Of a stretch of DNA of 64,000 nt, positions 41,855 through 52,000 are shown one piece after another. This DNA is from DSOI01 sp041394885 (lineage in GTDB: Bacteria; Acidobacteriota; Terriglobia; Bryobacterales; Bryobacteraceae). The DNA is taken from positions 434,001 through 498,000 of the forward strand of contig JAWKHI010000001.1 in NCBI GenBank assembly GCA_041394885.1, in the 5' to 3' direction. Both the position numbers and the translations under genes were made by a program. How positions within the stretch are numbered: the first letter of the stretch is position 1; each line of letters begins with the position of its first letter. Below the pieces are notes generated by a model. The model was not told where the DNA came from. It ran no database searches and was given only the letters and a program-made list of their open reading frames with translations.

Positions 41855-44216
41855 AGACAAACTCGTTGGAATTCCACAAGACGCGGCAGATGGCCGCGAG
41901 GTCTCCGTCAAAAGCGGCGAACTTTTCGAGTTCGTCGGGATTCGGGTTGCGGTTGAGGGCAATCTCGAAAGCACGCTTGATTTGAGCGCGCCGGTCCGGG
42001 CCGGCTTCGCGCTGGAGGCGGGCGGCCATATGGACGGCTTCCTCATGGACGAGATTGCCGTTGAGCATGGAGAGAGCCTGTAGCGGCGTGGTGGTGACAC
42101 TGCGGCGATCGCAGCTTTCGGCGAAAGGAAGCGCGTCAAACGACGACATCATGGGCAGTGGGAGTGAGCGGCGCTGGAAGATGTAGACGCTGCGCCGGCG
42201 GGCATCTTCGTCGCGTTCATTGGGCTCCCACATGATGCCCCCGGAGCGCCCGTAGCGGGCAAAGTCGGCGAGATCCGCGGGGAGTTCCGGGAAGATGCTA
42301 GGCCCGTACATCGCGGGATTGAGGCGGCCGCTGGAGGCGAGAATGGAATCGCGAATGGCTTCGGCCTGGAGGCGCTGGCGGTTGAAGTGAGAGAGGAGTT
42401 TGTTATCGGGATCCGCGCCGGCGGAGGCGGGGTTATCGGCGGCCTGGCGGTAGGTATTGGAGCGAAGGATGACGCGATGGAGATCCTTGACGGACCAGCC
42501 GCGATCCATGAACTCCACGGCGAGCCAATCGAGCAGCTCAGGATGCGAGGGCTTTTCACCGTTGGCGCCGAAGTCACTCGGTGTGGCGACGATGCCGCGG
42601 CCGAAGTGATGCTGCCAGACGCGATTGGCCATGACGCGGGCGGTGAGGGGATTGCTTGGGGATGCGATCCAGCGGGCGAGGGTGAGCCGCCAGCCTCTGG
42701 TGGGGAACTGGCGGTAGCGATCGGTAATGAGGTCCGCGGGTTTTTCGCCGCCAGTGAGCATGTTGGGGAAACCGGGCTCGACGGCCTCGCCAGGCTGGCG
42801 GTAGTCACCGCGATTGAGTACGCGGACGGGAGCAAGCATGGGTCCGTTAGGGGGACCGGGGACGTTGCGAACGGTGAGGGCGGTGGAGCGCCAGCGGCCG
42901 AGGCGGCGGCGATAGACTTCGAGGCGCTGGCTGAGGGCCTGGTGGCGTTGAATCTCATCCTCGTTGAACAGCGATTCCCGTTTGCCGAGTTCGGCGCGAA
43001 CGTCATCGGCGTTGAGGAGATCGAAGCGGGAGAGGGGCTCCGGCTTGGAAGTGGCGTAGGCGTCGCGAAGGCGCGCGAGAAGCTGCGATTCGTAGGCAAG
43101 CAGGAGAGTCTTGTCGGCGGCGTCCAGGGTGCGATTGGCATCTTCGAGGAGGGAGGCGTAGCGATCCTTTTCCTGTTGTGAGAACAGGAGCGCGGAATCG
43201 CGGCGAAGTTCAAGGCGGAGGTCCGCGGCGTCGAGGGGCTTGCCGGCGGCCTTCGTCTTTTTCAATGGGATGAGTTTGGCAAGGAGTGTCTTTTCGAGAT
43301 CTTCGAGCGCTTTCTTGTCGTCGCCGGAATCGAGCAAGCGCTGATAGTGCTTGACCTGGGAATCGGCTTTGGCGGCGAAGGCAGGATCGGCGTAGGGGAC
43401 GTCGACGTTTTCCACCTGAACGGTGTTGAAGAACGATTGGAAGCGGTAGTAGTCTTTCTGCGGAATGGGGTCGTACTTGTGATCGTGGCAGCGGGCGCAT
43501 CCAATGGTTAGGCCGAGGAACACGGATCCGGTGGTGGCGGTGACTTCGGCGAGGTAGTTGGCGCGGACTTCGGCGGCGACCAAGTTGGAGCGATCCCAGG
43601 GGGCGACGCGGAGAAAGCCCAACGGGACGTGCCCCTGGATGTCAGGCTGGTAGTTGTTGCGGGTTTGGGAATGCTCGTCCGCGCCGGCAAGCTGGAGGGT
43701 TACGAAACGGTCATAGGGGAGATCGGCGTTGAAGGCCTGGATGACCCAATCGCGGTATCGCCATGCGTTGCCGATGGCACCGTCGCCTTCGAGTCCGCTG
43801 GTTTCGCCGTAGCGGACGAGATCCAGCCAGTGGCGTCCCCAGCGCTCACCGTAGCGGGAGTCCGCGAGGAGGCGTTCGATGAGGCGGTCATAGGCGTCGG
43901 GGCGGCGATCGTCAAGAAATGCCTCGAGTTCGGCGGGGGTAGGTGGGAGGCCGAGGAGATCAAAATAGAGACGGCGGGCGAGGACGGCTGGGGGCGCTTC
44001 GGGAGCAGGCGCGATTCCGGCGGCTTGCAAGCGGGCCAGAATGAAGGCGTCGACGGGCGTGCGGATCCAGGAAGAGCCGGTGAGGGGAGGCGTGATCCTG
44101 GCGGGTTTCGTGTAGGCCCAAGCGGCCTTGGGGATGGCTTCGGCGGCAGAGAGGGAGACGGCGAACGGGGCCAAAGATGCCGCTACGAGAAAGCGAAGGT
44201 TGGGTGAAATCTCCAT
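41844..44216 (-). CDS. PSD1 and DUF1549/DUF1553 domain protein
   Basis: 790 residues. A signal peptide (FLVAASLAPFAVSLSAAE) leads to the DUF1549 domain (YFDLLGLPPTPAELEAFLDD, then YGERWGRHWLDLVRYGET) and then DUF1553 (NRVWQHHFGRGIVATPSDFG, FMDRGWSVKDLHRVILRS). CARCHDHKYDPI is a family motif; it is not proof of haem. Partner of DUF1501 and the sulfatase, probably in breakdown of a complex polysaccharide. The start ATG 44216 is chosen at the signal peptide. No N-terminal cytochrome domain is present, which some relatives have. Confidence 0.88.
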   Translation of the reverse strand: MEISPNLRFLVAASLAPFAVSLSAAEAIPKAAWAYTKPARITPPLTGSSWIRTPVDAFILARLQAAGIAPAPEAPPAVLARRLYFDLLGLPPTPAELEAFLDDRRPDAYDRLIERLLADSRYGERWGRHWLDLVRYGETSGLEGDGAIGNAWRYRDWVIQAFNADLPYDRFVTLQLAGADEHSQTRNNYQPDIQGHVPLGFLRVAPWDRSNLVAAEVRANYLAEVTATTGSVFLGLTIGCARCHDHKYDPIPQKDYYRFQSFFNTVQVENVDVPYADPAFAAKADSQVKHYQRLLDSGDDKKALEDLEKTLLAKLIPLKKTKAAGKPLDAADLRLELRRDSALLFSQQEKDRYASLLEDANRTLDAADKTLLLAYESQLLARLRDAYATSKPEPLSRFDLLNADDVRAELGKRESLFNEDEIQRHQALSQRLEVYRRRLGRWRSTALTVRNVPGPPNGPMLAPVRVLNRGDYRQPGEAVEPGFPNMLTGGEKPADLITDRYRQFPTRGWRLTLARWIASPSNPLTARVMANRVWQHHFGRGIVATPSDFGANGEKPSHPELLDWLAVEFMDRGWSVKDLHRVILRSNTYRQAADNPASAGADPDNKLLSHFNRQRLQAEAIRDSILASSGRLNPAMYGPSIFPELPADLADFARYGRSGGIMWEPNERDEDARRRSVYIFQRRSLPLPMMSSFDALPFAESCDRRSVTTTPLQALSMLNGNLVHEEAVHMAARLQREAGPDRRAQIKRAFEIALNRNPNPDELEKFAAFDGDLAAICRVLWNSNEFVYVD

Positions 44217-44458
44217 GCGGACTTGCCTCACATTGTAATCTTTTCCATCGTGGGGCACCATCGGTGCGCCGAGGCCATATCGGGTGGTTACTTTTTCGAG
44301 GTAGACCAGCGTTTGTTGCAACTTCCCTGGCTGGGACACGTCTCTCATAACGCGCCCGGAATTTTGGGAAGAAACGTGTGCGCAACGGAGCGGTCCGTGA
44401 ATCAGTGGGATGACCTCGAGCGCTACCGGCGCCGGATTAGCCAGTGAAGGAGAAAGAA

Positions 44459-44938
44459 TTGAACCTGACCTCAATCACCCGTATGACGATGATTCTGGCC
44501 GGCGCCGCCGGTCTGGCTCTGGCGGCGCAGGGCACCCAGCCTGAACTCCAAGTGGAGAAGCCCGCTCCGGCCGCAGCCGCGAAGCCCGGCGATGCGGATG
44601 TGAAGCAGTTCCTGGACGCGATGAGCGCGATTGGGACGATATTCACGGGCACGGCGGCCGCGCCGAGCGGAAATGCGGCGGTTGAAGGTGGACAGCCAGC
44701 CGAACCGGTTGCGAAGGTGGAGACCGAAGCCGAAGGAAGCGGCGAGGGATCACCGGCGGTGAAGCAGCGTTCCGCGAGGAACACGATGATCCTGATCACG
44801 GGTGGCGCGGCGGCAGGCGCGGCCATCGGGTCAGCAACGGGCAAGGGGACCAAGGGTGCGATCGTGGGGGCGGCGATCGGGGCAGCGGCCGGGCTGATCT
44901 ACGATCGGGCGACCTACAAGAACCCTGGAGCGATCTGA
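44459..44938 (+). CDS. Glycine-zipper surface protein
   Basis: 159 residues. The signal peptide is MILAGAAGLALAAQG; a Pro/Ala/Glu linker follows; near residue 112 a glycine zipper (GGAAAGAAIGSATGKGTKGA, then IVGAAIGAAAGLIYDRA) forms a membrane hairpin. Such proteins sit in the outer membrane or pack against it. The start is TTG 44459, with AAGGAG six bases before it. A nearby GTG at 44444 would bury the ribosome site. A strong terminator follows. Confidence 0.75.
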   Translation: MNLTSITRMTMILAGAAGLALAAQGTQPELQVEKPAPAAAAKPGDADVKQFLDAMSAIGTIFTGTAAAPSGNAAVEGGQPAEPVAKVETEAEGSGEGSPAVKQRSARNTMILITGGAAAGAAIGSATGKGTKGAIVGAAIGAAAGLIYDRATYKNPGAI

Positions 44939-44960
44939 ACCAGGCGGGAATTCTGAGTTT

Positions 44961-45005
44961 GCGCCGGATGCGTACCCCGCGGCTTGCGCCGCAAGCATCC
45001 GTCGC
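44961..45005 (+). ncRNA. Structured 3-prime region, hairpin in hairpin
   Basis: CGGATGC (44965-44971) pairs with GCATCCG (44995-45001), extended by GCG/CGC across one mismatch. Inside it GCGGC-TTGC-GCCGC (44979-44992) makes a second stem. It lies between the glycine-zipper stop and the terminator at 45010. It may be part of the mRNA tail or a small RNA; no homology is claimed. Confidence 0.35.
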
Positions 45006-45009
45006 AGGT

Positions 45010-45047
45010 GGGGGGCGGGTAATCCCTGGGCCTGCCCCCCTTTTTTT
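45010..45047 (+). terminator. Rho-independent terminator after the glycine-zipper gene
   Basis: GGGGGGCGGG (45010-45019) pairs with CCTGCCCCCC (45031-45040), allowing one G-T pair, then seven Ts (45041-45047). This is a strong, textbook terminator on the plus strand. Confidence 0.9.
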
Positions 45048-45071
45048 GCGGGCTGGTAGAGTGAAACTGAA

Positions 45072-45611
45072 ATGGCTGACGAATCGATCACTCTGGGCGG
45101 CGGATGTTTTTGGTGTTTGGAGGCGGTGTTTCAGCGGATGCAAGGCGTACGCACTGTCGTATCCGGATACATGGGCGGCGACGCGCCGAACCCCACCTAC
45201 AAACAGATCTGTACGGGAACTACGGGACATGCCGAGGTAGTGCAAGTCACGTTCGATCCGGCCGTAGCGGACCTGGATGCGATTTTGGACGTGTTCTTCA
45301 CTATCCACGATCCGACGACGCCGAACCGGCAGGGGAACGACGTGGGGACGCAATACCGGTCCGCAATCTTCACGCACAGCGCGGAGCAGGAGGCGGCGGC
45401 GCGGGCGGCAGTGGAGAGGCTCGAAAAGTCAGGCCAGTACCGGGATCCAATCGTGACGGAGATCGCACCGGCGACGACGTTCTACCAGGCGGAGGACTAC
45501 CATCAAGACTACTTCAACAACAACGGCAGGCAGCCGTATTGTGTGTATGTAGTGGCGCCGAAGGTGGAGAAATTTCTGACAAAGCATGCCGAGCGGGCCA
45601 ACGTGCGGTAG
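45072..45611 (+). CDS. msrA: Peptide methionine sulfoxide reductase MsrA
   Basis: 179 residues. The active-site motif GGGCFWCLEAVFQ is at residue 9, with the Cys that attacks S-methionine sulfoxide. GTTGHAEVVQVTFDP and YHQDYFNNNGRQPYC are the other hallmark stretches. The second Cys near the C-terminus (YCVYV) may resolve. Cytoplasmic, no signal peptide. TAGAGT 9 bases before the ATG suggests a promoter between it and the terminator just upstream. Confidence 0.95.
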   Translation: MADESITLGGGCFWCLEAVFQRMQGVRTVVSGYMGGDAPNPTYKQICTGTTGHAEVVQVTFDPAVADLDAILDVFFTIHDPTTPNRQGNDVGTQYRSAIFTHSAEQEAAARAAVERLEKSGQYRDPIVTEIAPATTFYQAEDYHQDYFNNNGRQPYCVYVVAPKVEKFLTKHAERANVR

Positions 45612-45614
45612 AAT
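45609..45614 (+). promoter_or_regulatory. -10 box, leaderless start at 45622
   Basis: TAGAAT (5 of 6) lies 7 bases before the ATG. It overlaps the msrA stop region. No -35 element is convincing. Confidence 0.35.
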
Positions 45615-45621
45615 TTGTCCC

Positions 45622-46629
45622 ATGCGACTCCTCCTTGTTCTCCTAGCCTCGGTGCTGATTTGTCCGGCACAGACGAAAAAGATCCTCGTATCGGGCCAAC
45701 CACCGGAAGTGATCGCGGATTGGCAGACCGCATCCTCCAAGGTGAGGCTGGTGCCGGTGACCAAAGAAACGGCGATGGCCGAAATCGCCGACGCGGACGC
45801 CTACGTGGGCGGAGACATCTCACCGGCGATGGTGCGGGCGGCGAAGAAGCTGCAGTGGGTGCAGGTGACCAGCGCGGGCGTGGAGCGCGTGCTGCACCTT
45901 TCGGGCGGGAATGACCTGCGTGATTCCAACGCGATTCTGACGAACAACCAGATCGTACAGGGTCCGGAGATTGCCGATCATGCGTTGGCGATGCTGCTAT
46001 ACTTCACGCGCAACCTGCATGTTTACTCCGACGACAGGAAGGTGGAAAACTGGCGGCGCGAGAAGTTCCCCGGGATCGAGCTGAACACGAAGAAAGCGCT
46101 GGTGATTGGCTGCGGCGGCATCGGGAGCCAGATCGCGCTGCGGGCGTGGGCGTTTGGCATGAAGGTAACTTGCGTGGATCCGGAAGACATCCCGTTCTCG
46201 CCGTTCATTGTGAAGACGGTAAAACCGGACATGCTGGATACGGTGATTCCGGAGGCGGACGTGGTGTTCATCTCGGCGCCTCACACGCCGAAGAGCCACA
46301 AGATGGTGGGTCCGCGGCAGTTCGAGCTGATGAAGAAGGGATCGTATTTCATCGCGGTGAGCCGCGGCGGGATCTACGATATCGACGGGCTAGTCAAAGC
46401 GCTCGACTCGCAGCGGGTAGTGGGCGCGGGCGTGGATGTCACCGATCCGGAGCCGCTGCCTAAGGGGCATGCTTTGTGGAAGTTCCCGAACGCGATTGTG
46501 ACGCCGCACATCGCGGGGCGCAGCGATCTGGACCGGGACCGGATGCTCGGGACGGTGAAGGAGAATATCCGCCGCTTCGCGGACGGACAGCCGCTGATCA
46601 ACGTGGTGGATAAGCAGAAGGGCTACTAA
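45622..46629 (+). CDS. Exported D-2-hydroxyacid dehydrogenase-like protein
   Basis: 335 residues. The N-terminus MRLLLVLLASVLICPAQT is a signal peptide, which is odd for an NAD-dependent enzyme. The core is standard: VIGCGGIGSQIALRAWAFGM (Rossmann), ISAPHTPKSHKMVG, catalytic Arg in VSRGGIYDIDG, Glu in DVTDPEPLP and His in TPHIAGRS. An intact active site means it may still be catalytic, but there is no NAD outside the cell. Either the leader is not used as such, or it has a different role. Its 3-prime end overlaps that of the SDR gene by 4 bases. Confidence 0.8.
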   Translation: MRLLLVLLASVLICPAQTKKILVSGQPPEVIADWQTASSKVRLVPVTKETAMAEIADADAYVGGDISPAMVRAAKKLQWVQVTSAGVERVLHLSGGNDLRDSNAILTNNQIVQGPEIADHALAMLLYFTRNLHVYSDDRKVENWRREKFPGIELNTKKALVIGCGGIGSQIALRAWAFGMKVTCVDPEDIPFSPFIVKTVKPDMLDTVIPEADVVFISAPHTPKSHKMVGPRQFELMKKGSYFIAVSRGGIYDIDGLVKALDSQRVVGAGVDVTDPEPLPKGHALWKFPNAIVTPHIAGRSDLDRDRMLGTVKENIRRFADGQPLINVVDKQKGY

Positions 46630-47372
46630 CCGCGACCGACGAGCGGCATGGCGGTGGCCATGATGGTGATGAAGAGGATGTTTGCATCGAGCGGGAGGCT
46701 CGCCATCTGGACCACCGCGCCGGCGACGTGACGGGCATCCATACGCGGTTCCACCATCGTGGTTCCGTTGGCTTGAGGGACACCCGCGGTCATGCGCTGC
46801 GTCATCTCCGTGGCGGCGTTGCCGATGTCGATCTGCCCGCAGGCAATGTTATGCGAGCGGCCATCGAGAGCGATGGACTTCGTTAGTCCGGTGATGGCGT
46901 GCTTGGTGGCGGTGTAGGGAGCCGAGTGCGGCCGTGGGGCGTGCGCGGAGATGGAACCGTTATTGATGATGCGTCCGCCTTGCGGGGACTGGGCCTTCAT
47001 GATGCGGATGGCGTGTTGCGCGCAGAGGAACGCTCCGGTGAGATTGACACCTACGACACCGGCCCACTGCGCATAGGACAGGTCTTCCATGGGAATGGCG
47101 GGGGCGTTGATGCCTGCGTTGTTGAACAGGAGATCGAGCCGTCCGAATTGGTCGTGAATTTTCGCGAAGAGCGCTTCCACGGAACCGGGATCCGCAACAT
47201 CGGTGGGCACCACCAGGGTATCGACACCGATGACGCTTGCCGTTTTCTCCAGTTCTTCCAGGCGGCGTCCGGCCAGGGCCAGACGCCATCCTTTTTCCGC
47301 CAGTGCGATTGCGGTGGCGCGGCCGATTCCACTGCCGGCACCGGTGACGAGAGCTGTTTTGAGTTGGGACAT
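46626..47372 (-). CDS. Short-chain dehydrogenase/reductase
   Basis: 248 residues of the classical SDR family. TGAGSGIGRATAIALAEKG binds NAD(P), NNAG follows, and catalytic S, Y, K are in NGSISAHAPRPHSAPYTATKHA. Substrate unknown, though a polyol or ketone from the adjoining DUF4038 glycosidase is possible. It follows that gene by 5 bases on the same strand, so they are one unit. AAGG is a few bases before the ATG at 47372. Confidence 0.87.
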   Translation of the reverse strand: MSQLKTALVTGAGSGIGRATAIALAEKGWRLALAGRRLEELEKTASVIGVDTLVVPTDVADPGSVEALFAKIHDQFGRLDLLFNNAGINAPAIPMEDLSYAQWAGVVGVNLTGAFLCAQHAIRIMKAQSPQGGRIINNGSISAHAPRPHSAPYTATKHAITGLTKSIALDGRSHNIACGQIDIGNAATEMTQRMTAGVPQANGTTMVEPRMDARHVAGAVVQMASLPLDANILFITIMATAMPLVGRG

Positions 47373-47377
47373 AAACC

Positions 47378-49039
47378 TTACTTTTTCTCCCGCGCCTGGA
47401 GCAGCACGACCCAATCGTCATCGCTTGGCGGGCGGTAAACATAGGTGGATCCGGCCGGGGGCTCGATTGGGCGAAACTCGCCGGAGCGCGGATTGAACTC
47501 GCGCGCGAGGTACGGTCGAAGGTGCGCGTGAAACTCGAGGGTGATGGGCTGGCGCGCGCCACGCACGTAGACAACGTAGGCGCGGCCAGGATCGGCGAGG
47601 GCCCACCAGGTGCGAGCTGGAGGATGGACGCTTTGCCGAGGCGCCGCGCCCTCGATGTGATCGGTGCGATCCGGGAGGCGCGGCTCCGGCGAGTGGATCC
47701 AGTCGTCGGCCGAAGAAAGGCGCCAGAACTCGAGCTTCGAGAAGAAGTTCTTCATATGGGATACCTGAGCTTCCCAGGCATCGTTCTTAGGGTCGTCGAT
47801 GTTCCAGGGACCGGGGTCGCGGTGTCCGCCGAAGTAAGTGGTCCCAAAGCCAGTAACCATGTAGCCGCCGGCCATGGCAATATCCCAGCTTGCGAAACGA
47901 ATATCTTCCAGGGAGTAACTATTGGCCTTGTCGGGCTTGCCGTCGCCATCCTGGTCCCGAAGGTGGTAGCCATACTCGGAGTTGACGACGGGTCCCCGAG
48001 CAGTGCGGGCGGCAAGGGTCCGCTGATGAAGATCGCGATAGTTCTGCTGATAGTCCGCGAACGACATCCATCCGGCGGCACCGAATTCCCGGGTGCTGCC
48101 GTGCGCAGTCATGGGATGAATGGCGATCATGCGGCGATGGGGATCGGCCGCGGCCAGGGTGTCACCGATTTCGACGAATTCCTGGAATACCTCGTGCTCC
48201 GACGAGCGTTTGCGGTTACGGACTTCCCCGTGCCACTCACCGGCAACGATGAAATAGACGTCGAAAGCGCAATAGCGAGCGGCCATGTAGCGGGCGTATC
48301 TTTTGCGTGCTTCGACATTTGGGAAGCGTCCCCATGAGAAAGGCTCGATGTTCCTCTTGTTGCCCCAGGCCAGGGCCATCGCGGCGGTGATGCCGTTGGC
48401 GTTCGCGAACGCAATGCGCCGGTCGACTTCCCGCCAGTAGGCGGGGTTGATCACCTGCGCATCGAGATCCGCAAACGGGAGCCCTCCATTGTTGCCGACG
48501 CCTTGCTCACTAAGGGCCATGACATGGAAGACGTTGAACCCCTGAGCAGCCCGGGTGCGGGCGTGGAGTTCGGCCTGGGCCCGGTAGTGATTGTCATCGG
48601 GGTTGTCGGTGAGATAACCCCAGGCGGTGTCGCCGAGGAACCAGACGGGGGTACCGTTCGCTCTCTCGAAATGTCCAGGCCAAGCTTGGGATGGCCGAAG
48701 GCCGCCGGGCCGATTGGAGGGATCGCAGAAGAACGCGCCCTTCCGCCCATTCAAGGCAGGGTCGTTCGACTTGACGGAGAAGGTCCATCGCCCTGCCCCT
48801 TGGGGGCTGAAGCGAAGGCGCCAATTCGTTCCCCCGTCCCAGAACAGTGGAATGGAGAAGCTAGCCCCGCCGGGCCCAAGCAGGTTCGCATCGGCCGAGA
48901 TGGCGAGATACGGGTTGCCGGCGCCGGACTGCGATTCGAGCGTCAGATCAAAGATTCCGAAACGCTCCACGGGCGCCGCCGAGAGGGCCGCAGGAATGGC
49001 GAGTGCGAGGAGCGTGTGCCGGAGCATAGCGGCTTTCAT
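47378..49039 (-). CDS. Secreted DUF4038/DUF5060 glycosidase-like protein
   Basis: 553 residues. A signal peptide (LRHTLLALAIPAALSAAP) is followed by an Ig-like DUF5060 (VERFGIFDLTLESQSGAGNPY) and a TIM-barrel domain, DUF4038, near GH140 apiosidases: GTPVWFLGDTAWGYLTDNPDDNHYRAQ, FHVMALSEQG, YFIVAGEWHGEVRN and VVNSEYGYHLRDQDGDGKPDK. A C-terminal putative collagen-binding-type domain follows. Glu residues in GEWHG and NSEYG are good acid/base and nucleophile candidates. It most likely cuts a plant or microbial polysaccharide outside the cell. Confidence 0.85.
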   Translation of the reverse strand: MKAAMLRHTLLALAIPAALSAAPVERFGIFDLTLESQSGAGNPYLAISADANLLGPGGASFSIPLFWDGGTNWRLRFSPQGAGRWTFSVKSNDPALNGRKGAFFCDPSNRPGGLRPSQAWPGHFERANGTPVWFLGDTAWGYLTDNPDDNHYRAQAELHARTRAAQGFNVFHVMALSEQGVGNNGGLPFADLDAQVINPAYWREVDRRIAFANANGITAAMALAWGNKRNIEPFSWGRFPNVEARKRYARYMAARYCAFDVYFIVAGEWHGEVRNRKRSSEHEVFQEFVEIGDTLAAADPHRRMIAIHPMTAHGSTREFGAAGWMSFADYQQNYRDLHQRTLAARTARGPVVNSEYGYHLRDQDGDGKPDKANSYSLEDIRFASWDIAMAGGYMVTGFGTTYFGGHRDPGPWNIDDPKNDAWEAQVSHMKNFFSKLEFWRLSSADDWIHSPEPRLPDRTDHIEGAAPRQSVHPPARTWWALADPGRAYVVYVRGARQPITLEFHAHLRPYLAREFNPRSGEFRPIEPPAGSTYVYRPPSDDDWVVLLQAREKK

Positions 49040-49096
49040 TGTATCCGGTGGATGGCGAATCCATAGATTTGGCGCGGCCGGATTGGCGCGGCCGGA

Positions 49097-52000
49097 TTAA
49101 AAAATGAGCTTGAGCCCCAACTGCAGTTGGCGGGCCGCCGTGAGCGTGGACGTGATGCGTCCGGCCGAGCCGACCGGACCGGCTGTGGAGAATACGGTCC
49201 GGCTGGAAGGTATCGCGAAATTAGACCGATTCATCGCATTGAATAACTCTGCGCGAAACTGGATGGCCACTCGCTCGGTGACGGGAAACTTCTTGTTCAC
49301 GGAGAGATCGACCATGGCGAGTCCGGGGCCGATCAGGGTGTTGCGACCGAGGTTGCCGTAGAAGCCCGGTTCCGGGAGGGCGAATGCCGAAGGGTCAAAG
49401 TAACGATCGGGTCCGCCTAGGACAGGATTGGTGGAGCGACCCGCGACGAGATCCGGACGCTGGGGCGAGGTGCCGGCCTGAAAGCGTGCACGTGCACGGT
49501 CAAACCCGACGACGACCGAGAATGGGTTCCCGGACGACACGGTGGTAATCGCGTTCCACTGCCATCCGCGCCCGAACCACTTCGGTCCCGGCAGATCAGG
49601 AGCGTCATAACTCCAGTAGGTGACGAAGTAGTTTCGAACGTCGTAGTTCGACAGGCCTCGTTCGGCTTTTCGGCTATCCGGATCTTGTGGAAGATCATTG
49701 TCGCCGCCTTGTGTCACCGTGATCGAGCCTTCGTCTATGTTGCGGGCGAAGGTGTAGTTGACGCGAAGCATGAGTCCGCGGGCGAGGCGTTGCGCGTAAG
49801 AGAGTTGAAGAGCGTTGTAGACGGACTGGCCATCGGTCACTTTATATCTCACACCGGTGAGATTGGGATTGCGTGTTGTGGAACCGGCGGGGAAGAACTT
49901 GCGGCCATCGGAAAGTATGACGCCAGTGGCCTGGTTGCCATCGATGAACCGCACCAAGTGGAGTCCACGTTGGCCGGCGTAGCTAGCGGTGAAGACTCCG
50001 GTGGGACCGATTTGACGCTGCACCGTGAAGTTGTACTGCATACTGTAAGGGTTAGAGGGCTGAAATACGAGGACATCCTGGCGCCCAAGCACGAAGTTCG
50101 GGCTGCCAACGAGTTGTTCCGCGCGTGGAAAGGACGGATTGCGGATGCTGCCGAGGGTGTAGAAGGGAGCGAGTCGATTCCCGGCGTTGGCGTAGAAGTC
50201 CGTCCAAACGGGATCGAAGAAGATGCCAAACCCGGACCGAATGCTGGTACGGCCATCGCCAAAGGGGTCCCAAGCAATGCCCGCGCGGGGCGCGAAGTTG
50301 CGATTGGAAGGATTGGTGAACATGGGGCCTACGGTGGTGGCGGCGTCATTGAGGAAATCGCGGAAGTTGGAGGAGAGACCATCGGCTTCGTCCGGAACCG
50401 AGACGCGCTCATAGCGAAGGCCGAGGTTCAGAGTGATGCTAGAGGCGAGCCTAATGTCATCCTGGAAATAAGCGGCGGTCATGGACTGCCTCCAATTCCG
50501 GTTCAACTCGGAGTCCGGGAGTGTGAGTTCGACGGAGGCGGGAATGGCACGCAAGAAGTTAGTAAGTCCGTTGAACTGGTAGAAGCCGAAGGGAGACTGA
50601 GGGCGGCTGGTGGCGAGACGATAGAAGCGATGATCGAAGCCGATCTTTAGGGAATGACGGCCACGGGCATAGGCAAGGTCGTCAGTGAACTGGTAGAGCG
50701 CGTAGTCAGAAAATGAAGGTCCAAACCGGCTGGGTCCGATGGCGAAGAAACCCGTGACGGAGATCTGTCCGAGGGGGCGCCCGGGGAAGAAGGAGAGCGA
50801 GGGATCGACGGTTCGGAGAAATGTGTTGTCGTTCGCCGAATTGGACCGATTGACGCTGAAGCGGAAGGTGTCGAGGAGGTTGGTGTTGACAAGGTGCGTC
50901 AGTTCCGTGCTGAAGTACTGATTGTTCGACAGGCTATCGGCGCGGACGAGCTCAATGCCATCCGGGACGGCGACGTTGGCTTTGTCGCGGGTGTAGCGCG
51001 CGAACAGGGAAGTGGCGTCACTGAAGCGGTGGTCCACGCGGGCGGCGAAGAAATTCTCGCCCGTGGATTGCGAAGTGGAAGAAGAATATTCGCCGGTGCC
51101 ATCGCCGAAGTTGCGGTCATTCGGAAGCGGAACGAGATCGAGATACGCAGGCACGGCGGGGTTGACGGCAAAAGGAGCGGCGTTGGGGAAGATGCCGCGG
51201 CGTGCATTAGCGTCCGGAACAACGGTGCGACGGGTGACTCCGAGGCGTTGACGGAGGCCTTCGTAGCTGGCGAGGAAAAAAGTACGGTCCCGAACAATGG
51301 GCCCGTCCACTTCGACGCCGAATTGGTTCCGGCGAAAGGGAGGCTGAGTGCCACCATCGAAGAAGTTGCGGGCATCGAAGGAGCTGTTGCGCACGAATTC
51401 GAAGAGCGACCCATGGAGGGTGTTGGTGCCGGAACGCGTGATCGCGCTGACGACACCACCGGCCGAACGGCCGTAGACAGCGCTATAGGCATTGGTGAGA
51501 ACGCGAAATTCCTGAAGGGTGTCTACGCCGAGGAGAACACCGGCGGCGCTGCCGGGCGTATTGTTGTTGGCGTCGTTGATATCGGCACCATCGAGCAGGA
51601 AGCTATTTTGGCTGGGCCGATTGCCGCCGATGACGAGCTTGGCGCCGGGGCCGCCGGAATCGGACGATCGGCGCGACGGAGCGACTCCAGGCTCCAGGAT
51701 GGCGAGCTGGGCGAAGTCCCGGCCATTCAACGGGAGTTCGCGGATGGCACGGGTCTCCATGACGCCGGAGAGGGAAGTATCTTCGGTTTCGACGAGGGGG
51801 GCGCCGGCGGTGACGACGGTCTCGGCGGTTACTTCTCCGAGGGAGAGAGTCAGGTCCACCGCAGCCACTCGCCCGAGAGTAAGAACGATGCCGCGACGGC
51901 GTTCGAGGCGGAAGCCATCGTGGCTGGCGGTGAGTGTATACTCGCCGGGAGTAAGTCTGGAGAATCGATAGCGGCCAGCGTCACCCGTGCGAGTCTCACG

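Noticed and set aside
43490..43510. CARCH in the PSD1 protein as a haem c site
   Set aside because: This is a fixed DUF1549 motif; there is no cytochrome domain around it.
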